DNA from: Pomphorhynchus laevis
Lineage: Eukaryota > Acanthocephala > Palaeacanthocephala > Echinorhynchida > Pomphorhynchidae
Direction of reading: 5' to 3'
DNA: 64,000 nucleotides
Assembly (NCBI GenBank): GCA_012934845.2
Contig: WNNJ02003214.1
Span: forward strand, 434,001-498,000
In this document: piece after piece, positions 14,301 through 26,300 of the stretch
Numbering within the stretch: position 1 is the first letter of the stretch
Layout of the letters: each line of letters begins with the position of its first letter
Program-made: the position numbers and the translations under genes
Notes under the pieces: model-generated
Databases searched by the model: none
Told to the model about the DNA's origin: nothing
What the model saw: the letters and a program-made list of their open reading frames with translations, nothing else

Positions 14301-17300
14301 ATTTCTAAAGAACGTGTAGATAATAGTTTTATTCAGATAATCTTGTCAACATTAAGTGAAGATAATATTACATTAAGTGTAATATTAATCCATATAGATA
14401 TTTAAACGGTTTTCCAAATATATAATATTATAATATAATAATATTGTTGGTCTTACAACTTTTTGCTTGATTTTACATGATTTAAAATATAATACGTATA
14501 TATAACAAATATAATATTATATATAACAACGAATATTTGCATCCAAGGTAATAATATGATATTCTGATATTGTAATAATTGTCATTAACATTGATTTATA
14601 TAACGCAAAATATTAAATTATATTATTTATATATAAACTATATATAGTTTATAAATGTTAACTATATATAGTTAACATATATATAACTATATTGTTAACT
14701 ATATACATAGTTAAATTTTCTTTTGCAGCTGCTGGCATTGTCAATAAAACAAAATTGAAAGCGTTCAACAAATTTCAAACTCGCTCGTAAAAAGTTTGTT
14801 TATAAAAATAACGAATAATAGCAAAATTGATATTAAAAGAAAAACAATTTAGAAGTGCTGACAAGTCAATTATAAAATTAAAAGACAATTATGATGCGAT
14901 ACAAATGATTCTTTATTACATATTTCCTCCGTTTTCTTTTATTTGCAATAAAATTATTTCTTTTGTTTCGCTGTTTTCAAAATATGGAATTCAAAAGTAA
15001 ATGATGGAATTTATATAAAATATAAAATTCAAAAGCACAACTTTAAAGTAGAAACTGTGTTCACGAAAAAGCTGTACTTTATTGTGTAAAAGATAAATAC
15101 AGCATATCATTTTTTAAATGATCAAATCAATGCTATTCCCCTAATTAGTTGTCAAATATCCTCAGAAATTTTACAAATAAATATAAACGGATAATCCACC
15201 ATTTTATACACAACTAAGACGGTACAAAGTTTTCGTAGAATTCTGTAGTTTGGTCAACGGCCATTTCCATAGCAACATCACTTAATTTAGAAACGAATTT
15301 TGCCGGAGAGCCGGCGTATACGGAAAAGTAAGGAATAATCGTGCCTGGTGGGACAACAGATCCGGGTAGTAGTGCACTGCATTCTTGAAGAACACACATC
15401 TCTGAGAGAATACTTCCTTTTCCAATATAACAATAAGATCCAATTGATGCTGCCTTAACGATACAGTCGTCTTCGATAATTACATGATTTCCAATACGTA
15501 AAGGAGAGTGTATTATTTTTTTGTAAAATGTTTTGAACGAAGGTCGGAGTACGCAATTTTTACCGATTAACGAATATTTTCCAACTTTAATAGTTTCTAA
15601 ATCGCCACGAAAAATCGTATTCTCCATTATAATGACTTTACCGCAAAGGATTATTTTTTCCATCCCACACATAAGACAGTTTCGGGAAACCTTGTTACCA
15701 GAACTTGTTTTTATATACTGTTTTGAGTCGTATTTCTGTATTGGTAAAGATTCCATGCAATTCTTTTTATATCTAGAGAAATCAAGTGATCACCAATTTA
15801 GAACGGCTGTCGTTTTCGGAAAATTATTCAACTATTTAATCATACTGTACATATTCATAATACATATTCATATATGTACACTCAATGATTAGAAGAAACA
15901 TGGAGGCTAACGAATAGCCTGTATTTCATAGTTTCGTGCTATTTAAATGTTATGAATTAAATATTAAATATGACTGAACCTTTTTGTAACCATTTTACAT
16001 AAGATTAGAATAAAATTGTTATTTTTAGTTAACGATAAATTTAATTTTAAAGATAAACTAGTATTTAATTTTTATTCAATTAAATAAAATTTAATATAAC
16101 TTAAATTCAAATTCAAATTAATTTCAATTTAAGAAATGAATTAAATTTAATTTAATTATCGAATAAAATATTTAGAATATAAATTCTAAATAAGTGTAAA
16201 AATGTCTTAAAATCTGTACGTAATCTGTAAAAATGTATTAAAAATTGATAATTAACAATAATTATTAAATAAAATTGAATATAAGTAAATATATATAATT
16301 GAATTATAGAGCATTCGCTATAGCAAAAGTTATAATAACTTTTGGAATCATTTTAAAGATCCGCTGCATTTAAGCACTTATCATTTTAATCCTGCTATTT
16401 ATTATTGTAGATTAGTTAACGTTTAGAACTAAGTTTTGTCATAGCTCAAGCTGCGATGCTCAAGCTGCGATGCTCAAGATTATTTGGCTAATTAAAATAA
16501 AATTTCGTTATTTGTCCATTAAATAATCTATAAGCTATTTTGTAATATTTATCAAAAATAACGGCAATGCCAAAATATACAATCTAAAAGTTATTTCATA
16601 TAATGTAATTTCACAATAATCGAATACATTATAACGTAACATCATAACATCATAACATCTTAATATTTGTAATTGGTTTTTTGACAAAAACCAATTACAA
16701 ATATTAAGAGTAATCGATACGAAAATATTGAATTTACCGCAGAAAATTAATTTCAGTAAAAATAGTCCTTAATTATAATATTGTATATTTATAAATATTT
16801 TACGATTAATTATACCTATTAATTATATACATATTTTACGATTAATTATTATTATATAATATGGTCGTAAAATATGTATATAATTAAAAGGTATAATTGA
16901 TCGTCGAATATTTATGTGTACTCAAAAATGTAACTTAAAAACATTGAATTATGTTTTAATTACATAAAAGCATTGGAATATTGGAATATTTACAAAATTA
17001 AATTATTTAATAATTCATTATTAGACTCTCCACTCAATGACTAGCTTCCTCAGTAACTTTTACGAATTAACAAATTTACAACTTCACATGCAAATTTACA
17101 ACTTCACACTCTTCTAGGATGCGAAAATATTCAATTTTAATGAAAAGATAAAAATCGTCAAAAGTTGATTAAACATTGAAATTGTTTAGTCTCCTATTAC
17201 ATTTTTTAATTCTAAAAGATAGTAACTATAATTTTTGTACAATATTGCGAAAGCTGTATATGCCAACTGTTATTGTGAAGTCGTCGCTGCATTCAATTAT

Positions 17301-20300
17301 ATACTGAATATAAATAAACCGATTTATAATTTATCATTATATTTATAATGTATATTATCCAATATATTGAATAATTTATAAACATATAAATTTATTATAT
17401 ATTTAAAAAACAACAAGTAACAAAAGTTTACTTAATCAGATCAACTAACTAAGTCTACTTAAATATAATGCCAAATAAAATTTAAATAATTAAATAATAA
17501 TTAATAATTAATTATAAATAATCAATAATTAATAAAAGATTATATAATCAATATCAACTTAACATTCAAAATAAATCATCAGAAGGAACTGCTATGCTAT
17601 AAGGTATCAACACTTATTTCTCGAACCAACAGAGCAGCGTGCCAAATACATGCGAACTACGCATTTTCTATGATGAAATTTGATTATTAGACATTAATGA
17701 ACAGTAAATTAAAGAAAATGCTTTCAAAAGGGTATAAATATAGATTAAATAGTGAAAGCTTTAATACATAAAAGATAAATATTTTGAAAACTTATATTTA
17801 AAAACAACTAAAAAGAAAACTAGAATAACAAACAATTATAAAAGAAAAGATAAAATTAATAAAGATATGTATACAAAACTTACTAAATTAAAGGATAACT
17901 ATATAATAACAACTATTGATAAAGCTAGTAATAACTTTGTCTTCATATGCAAAAAGCTTTATTATGATATACTAATGAAAGAGGTTAATTCTAATGATTT
18001 AAATGTAAATCCAAAAATGAACGTAGTGAGTTGAGTTTAGAAATAATTATTACAATTCACTGTTCTATAATGGACAAAAAGGGTATAAAAATTGAATCAG
18101 ATAATAAAACTATACCTATATTATATTGGAATCCAAAATTACATAAAAATCCAATAAAACCTAGGTTCATATGTAGTGCGTTTAAATGTACATTAAAACC
18201 ACTTTCTGTCTATATGAATAAAATACTTAAAGTAATTAAAGCACACTTCAAAAAATATTGCAAGGTAATCGAAATTAATACTGGTATAAAACACTATTTC
18301 AGTATTAATTTTACAAAGGAATTTTTAGAACAGACAAAAGGAATAAATTTTCAAAATATAAATACATACGATTTTATTACGCTTTATACTAATCTAGATT
18401 TAGTAGATATTAAAGAAGCGTTAGTAAAATTAATTAATCTTATATTAGGAAAAAGATATACATGTATATGTTATAATAACTATAACGCCTACCTAACAAA
18501 AATTAAACCATCAAGTAAATATAAATATATGGATAAAATTGAATTAATAGAATCCTTAAATGTTTTGATAAATCAAAATTATTTAAAGGTAGGGACATCT
18601 ATATTTAAACATATTTAAGATATTCCAATGGGAGTTAATAGTAGCCCAATTATAGCTGACTTGTTTTTAAGCTTTATAGAATATGAAATTCTTTATAACT
18701 GGGTAAAAACTAAATCTAAACTATAAAAATATATATGAAATTTATGTTTCAATACATTGATGATATATGTGTACTTAACTCTAATAATTTTTATTCAATT
18801 AGTGAGCACATTTATCCAGGTAGCCTCATTTCTTATAAGACCAATATTAATGATAAAGAAGGTGTATATCTAGATATAAACATTAAATTAACATTAACTA
18901 AAACTACTATTAATTTATATCGTAAAGATGACATATTTAAATTTACAAGAAACATATTTTTTGCATGAGCATTCATGCATACCATATAATATAAAATATA
19001 ATACATTAAATAATGAAATTTTAAGAATTGCAACAATTCGTAACAATATTGGCTTTCTTCAAAATTATTTAAATAATTTAATAAATGCGAATTTTAATTA
19101 TTTAATTATTTAATTATTTAATGTAACGATATTGGTTTATTTAAAAAATGCATACCACATGAGATAAAATATTATACATAAAATAATAAAATTTTAAGAA
19201 TTACAACAATTTGTAACGATATTGGTTTTCTTCGAAATCATTTAAATAATTTAATAGATGCATATTTAAACTAAGTTACTATAAAAATACCATCAAACAG
19301 AACATATTAAAATATATAAATCAATACAATAATATTGAAAATAAATTTAAAATTATTAACGGAAAATTTATATGGATAGATAATAAATAATATACTTTGT
19401 ATTAGAATAAGATACTATATAATCAAATTAAATAAGTGGAAATACGTCCTTAGCACGTATTGGGCCCTGCTGCTATGTTGGGTAGAGGAATTAGGGGCCG
19501 AATCCTGATAGCATAGCAGTTACTCCTGATAATATCTAATCCTTATTATGATACATCGTCTGTTATTTATTAGCCTATTTATAAAAATGACTCTTATTTT
19601 AAATTTCAATTTCAAATTTTAACTTGATATAAATTATAATATTAATAATTATATCATATGAGGCGTTTCGACCTGTCTACTCATCACTACAGGGTGGTCT
19701 CATCAGTGTGGCCCTGTAACTACACAACTTCGACAGTACTTAATTCTCAGTAAACCTCTGAAGGAAATCACTAAGCGCACGCTCCTCCACCGGTTACCAG
19801 CCTTACATATGGTAGGGTTTGCTAAAGCAGTGGCTTCACAGGGCAGCACGTGTGCTGCCCTGTGAAGTTGTTCACAGGGCAGCACTAAGTCGTTCCATCC
19901 ATCGTCAACTTACTGAATTTGCTGAACAAGCAACATGCTTGTATACAGCAATTGCAAATATTAACTCCTTAGTAAACCTCTGAATGGAAGTCACTAAGCG
20001 GCATTGATGTTGGTTATTACCTCAAAGACTGTAAATATTTTCCTCCTGATGTAAAATATTTCAAGTATATTATAGTATTGTTCTCATGGGATGGCAGGAA
20101 CATCAAGGAGATTGAGAAGTGGATTTGTGCAGCTAACGCAGCAATGCGTTCTTTGTACAGGTCTGTCTTGATGAAGCGGGACTTGAGTCTTCGGGCAAAG
20201 CTTTCGGTTTACCACGCACGCAATCTTCGTTACTATCTTAAGCTATGGTAATGAGCTTTGGGTTATGACTGAAAGGATAAGATCTCGGATACAGGCGACC

Positions 20301-23300
20301 GAAATGAGGTTCCTTCGCGGTGTGGCCAGTCTTGTCTTTAGAAATACGGTTAGGAATTCGGTCATCCGGTATGTACTCTAAGTAAAGTCGCTGCTTCTCC
20401 ACATCGAAGAAATTCAGTTGAGGTGGCTAGGACACGTTCTGAGGATGTCTATGAATTGCCTTCCTCGGAGTGCTTTCCAGTCCAGGCTCTCTGGAAAGAG
20501 ACCTTGAGGTAGACCTCGATACTGATGGAGAGAAAACTGACTGAAAACAGCGTTTGGCTATCTGAAAGAGAACTCTGGTCTGTCGCCCAGTACTGCGATG
20601 CCTGGATCATTTTGGTTCTTGCAATACCTCCACGACCCGACACTCGAACCTGTGGTTGACAAGTAAAATCTGGTATAATATTATTTTGTTTTCTTCTCAA
20701 GAAATTATTTTTGTATTTATTTCATATTTGTATATAGTTTTGATTTATTTTTAAACAGTTATGAACGAATTCATATTCTATAAAGCTTAAAAATAAGTCA
20801 GCTATAATTGATCTACTATTTCCTATTATTAAAATCCCTTTTATTTGTTTAAATATAGATGTACCTACCTTAAAATGATTTTGATTTATCTTATATTTAA
20901 GGCTTCTATTAATTCAATTTTATCCATATATTCATATTACTTGATAATGTATGTTAATGCAATATCAAGTAATATGATAATGCATTTTCATATGTTATTG
21001 ATGTATTTGTTGTGATGTTATTTAATTATCTATAGTCATTTCTTATTCTAACACAGACTATACTATTTAATATCCATAAAAATATTCAACTAAAGAGTTA
21101 AATTTTTTTATAATATTTTGTATTATTTATATATTTATTTTAGCTAATTATGGTTTTATAGGCATGACATGAACAAAATTTTCTTTATTGCAACCTTTCA
21201 ACACAGTGTTCTTTTCAAAGAAAGACGTGAATTCAAGAATTTATATATTACGACTTTCTGTGTTATTTTATTTTTACAGAAAAATAAAATCTTAAATTTG
21301 TTAAATACGTCATCTTTACGATATAAATTAAAAGTAGTTTTAATTGATGTTAATTTAATGTTTATATTTAGATATATACTTTCTTTATTTAGATATACTT
21401 TCATCAATATATCGAAACATATTTTATATCTTTATTTAGCTTAGATTTACATTTTACACAGTTATAAACAAATTTTTATTATATACGGTATAAGTTGCGA
21501 ACGATCAAGGTAATTAAATCTTGTGCGAGAATGCTTCAAAAATCAGATAATATAATATTATAATAATGTTATAATATTTATTTGATGGTTTAATTTTTGT
21601 TAGAAACGAATTATATTTATTATAACATAATATGTATATTTATTTCCAACTATAAGTTTAATATATTTTTCTAGCGCTTCTTTAATATCTTCTAACGCTT
21701 ATTTAAGTTTAAGTTATGAAAAACGATTAAGTTAAGAAAAAGAAAATACTAAGTTACAAAATAAAAATAAGTTACGAAGGATACAATTCTTCGGTATTTG
21801 TCCAACTTTTAAATAAGTTTGATATATCAAAATATTTAATAAAACCTCCCGTTAAAACACCTTTTATTTGTATCTATAAACATTTTTATTTAATCTCTAT
21901 ACAATCTATAAACACGAATTTGGGATTTAAATTTATGAAGAACTAATATTTCGAATATTGTCAACTCTTTATCGTGTATAAATCATTATATATTGCTTTA
22001 TGTCTTGAATCTTACAAGCACTGCATTTTTCCAGTTGTTTAAAAAATTATTTTAATTGTTAGAACATTAGTTGATCAATATATTGAAACATATTTCATAT
22101 CTTGATTTATTTTTAAACAGTTATGAACAAATTCATATTCTTTAAAGCTTAAAAATAAGTCAGATATAATCGTGCTACTATTACCACCCATTGGAACACC
22201 TTTTACTTGTCTAAATATAGATGTCTTTACTTTTAAATAATTTTGATTTATCAAAATATTTAAGGATTCTATTAATTCAATTTTATCCATATATTTATAT
22301 TTATTTGATTTTATTTATTATTTATCATTTATTATTTATTATTTATTTTTTATTTATTATTTTCTTGATTGTTAATATTGGTTTTATTAAGAATGAGGCT
22401 ACCTGGATAAATTTGTTCACTTATTGAATAAAAATTGCCAAAATTAAATACACATAAATCATCAATGTATTGAAACATATTTCATATCTTAATTTAATTT
22501 AGATTTAGTTTTTACACAGTTATGAACAAATTTTTATTATATAAAGCTTAAAAACAAGTCAGCTATAATTGAGCTACTATTACCCCCCATTGGAACACCT
22601 TTTACTTGACTAAATATAGATGTCCCTACTTTAAAATAATTTTGATTTATTAAAATATTGAAGACTTTTATTAATTCAATTTTATCCATATATTTATATT
22701 TGCTTGATGGTTGAATTTTTGATTTTTCATATCTTTATATAGTTTTGACAAATACATGTTATTTTAATGTTTAAATAATATTTTAACTTAATTTGTTTAA
22801 CCTATTTTATAAATTACTAGTTTTGTATATTTTTATATTTTCAAATATCTTATCCTAATATAAAGTTTATTTATTATCCAGCTATACAAATTTCCACCTA
22901 CGAATTTATATTTGTTAATAACATATTGTTGATTTATAAACTTTTCGATTTTATAAGTGATTTAATTTTATGATACATTTCGTTTGAATATGGTATCTAT
23001 AAAATTGCTGAAATGATTTGGAAGAAAGTCGATACCATTACATAAGCAATTATTAAAATTTCAATATTTATTATGATATATTTGATATTACATGGTATGC
23101 TTGAATGCTCGTTGAAAACTATTTTTCTATAAAATTCATATATGTCATATTTACGAAATAAAAATAAAATAGTTTTAATTGATGGTAATTACATTCTCAT
23201 TTCTAGATAAATACCTTTCTATCATCAATATTAGATTTATTAAGAATAATGATCAGATAAGCTAACCCAGTCTACGTATTTTATATTGTTTATAAATTTT

Positions 23301-26300
23301 AAATAATGTTAAATAAATGATTGATATACAAGATTTTATATAAATTAAAAGTAGTTTTAGATAATGTTAATTTAATGTTCATATCTAAATATATCCCTTT
23401 TTTATCATCAAAATTAGTTTTATTAAGAATAAGGCTACTTAGATAAATTTGTTCACTTATTGAATAAAAATTGTTAGAGTTAAATACACATTAATAATCA
23501 ATATATCGAAACAAATAAATACACATATATCATATTTTTTACGTATTTATAACAAAATGCTTTAATATATTCATATTGTACTTAAGCAATAAATGTATCT
23601 ATTAAATTATTTAAATGATTTTGAAGAAATCCAATATCATTACATATTGCTGCAATTCTTAAAATTTCATTATTTAATGTATTATATTTTATATTATATG
23701 GTATGCATGAATGCTCATGCAAAAATATGTTTCTTGTAAATTTAAACATGACATCTTTAAGATGTAAATTAAAAGTAGTTTTAATTGATGTTAATTTAAT
23801 GTTCATATCAAGATATATACTTTCTTTATCATTAATATCGGTTTTATTAAAAATGAAACTACCTGAATAAATTTGTTCTTTTGTTGAATAGGAATTATCA
23901 GAGTTAAATTCAACATTCTTTTAATATAGTCATCTAGATATATACTCTTTTTATCATCAAGATTAATTTTATTAAGAATAATATAATTGTATAAATTTGG
24001 CTACCTGTATAAATTTGTTCATTAATTGAGTAAAAATTATTAGAATTAAATACACATATATCATCAATATATCGAAACATATATTTCATATATTTATATT
24101 GTTTAGATTTAGTTTTTACACAGTTATGAACAAATTCATATTCTATAAAGCTTAAAAACAAGTCAGCTATAATTGGGCTACTATTACCTCTTATTAAAAT
24201 ATCTTTTACTTGTCTAAATATAGAGCCCTAATTTTAAATAAATTAGGGCTCTATATCAAAAATATTATTTTGATAAATAAGAATATTCAAGTCTTCTATA
24301 AATTGAGGGTTTAATTTTCGTTAGAAACTAATTATATTTATTAAAACATAATATGTATATTTATTTTAGGATTCTATTAATTCAATTTAATTTTTGTTAG
24401 ATAGGCGTTATAATTATTATAACATATATATGTATATCTTTTTCCGAATATAAGATTAATTAATTTTACTAACGCTTCTTTAATATCTACTAAATCTAGA
24501 TTAGTATAAAGCGTACTAAAATCGTATGTATTTATATTTTGAAAGTTTATTCCTTTTGTCTGTTCTAAAAATTCTTTTGTGGAATTAATACTGAAATGGG
24601 GTTTATACCAGTTAACAGTTATGAACAAATTCATATTCTATAAAGCTTAAAAACAAGTCAGCTATAATTGGGCTACTATTACCACCCATTGGAACACCTT
24701 TTACTTGTCTAAATATAGATGTCCCTACTTTTAAATAACTTTTATTTATCAAAACATTTAAGGATTCTATTAATTCAATTTTATCCATATATTTATATTT
24801 ATTTGATGGTTTAATTTTTGTTAGATAGACGTTATAATTATTATAACATATATATGTATATCTTTTTCCGAATATAAGATTAATTAATTTTACTAACGCT
24901 TCTTTAATATCTACTAAATCTAGATTTGTATAAAGCGTACTAAAATCGTACGTATTTATATTCTGAAAATGTATTCCTTTTGTCTGTTCTAAAAATTCTT
25001 TTTTAGAATTAATACTGAAATAGTGTTTTATACCAGTATTAATTTCGATTACCTTGCAAAATTAGGACAATGTTTTTTCTGTTTTTTTTTAATATCTACT
25101 AAACCTAGATTTGTATAAAGCGTACTAAAATCGTACGTATTTATATTCTGAAAGTTTATTCCTTTTGTCTGTTCTAAAAAATCTTTTAGAATAATAAAAA
25201 AATAATTAAGAATAATAATTAAAATTATTTCTCGTTACCTCTTCATTTGTAAAATTGTCAGGTTGTTTTGAACCTGACAAAAGGTTGTCAGGTTCAAAAC
25301 AGGTTTAAAATTGTCAGGTTGTTTTGAGAGTTGAATTCTTTTTAGATTCGTTTTTATTATATAAAGATAATTAATTTTTTAACGCTTCTTTGATATCTGC
25401 TTAATCTAGAATTATATAAAGCGTATTAAAATCGTATGTATTTATATTTTGAAAATCTATTTCTTTTGTGTGTTCTAAAAATTCTTTTGTAGAATTAATA
25501 CTGAAATGGTGTTTTTTACTAAAACACTATTTAGAACACTATTTATTATACTAATACCAGTATTAATTTTGATTATTTGTTGCGTTTACATTTTAATCAT
25601 TATAATTAATTTCTTTTATCGGTATATCATAACAAAGCTCTATGATATAAAGACATATATAGCATATGAAGACAAAGTTATTACTAGCTATATCAATAGT
25701 TGTTATTACATAGTTATCCTTTAATATAGTAAGTTCTGTATATATATCTTTATTAATTTGATCTTTCCTTTTATAATTGTTTGTTATTTTAGTTTGCTTT
25801 ATAATTTTATCAAATATATAATCTTTCCAAACGTTTATCTTTGATGTATTTTAGCTTTCACTAAACATAATTGCGTTATGTTTCTAGAATGCATTCTAGA
25901 ATTTATTTCTAATATGGATTCATGTTGATTTTTGATTCCAACGGGTTGTTTATCGATCTTGAATTCGATCCGGCAAAGTCTGATGACATTTACGAATTAT
26001 AAATTTTTACTTTCACTTTTATAAATTAATTCTAGATTATGAGTGCTCATTAATTCCATATATAATCTTTTCAAATTTTAATCTTTGATGTATATAAGCT
26101 TTCGTTATTAATAAGCTTTCCAAAGTATGCATTTAAGTCATTATATACGCATTTTAAATTTTATTTTCATTATTATTTAATCTATACCCTTTTGATATTT
26201 ATATATTTATACCCTTTTGATAGCATTTTCCTTAATTCACAATTTTCAATTAATTCTAGATTATGAGTCTTAATTTTTATCAAAACTAAGAATTTTACAA

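Noticed and set aside
19703-19885. 60-residue ORF in the family-2 repeat
   Set aside because: It runs through the hammerhead-core repeat and a tandem ttcacagggcagcac segment; chance frame.
25506-25724. Hydrophobic 72-residue ORF
   Set aside because: It lies antisense to PLE debris and its hydrophobicity is that of translated AT-rich DNA.
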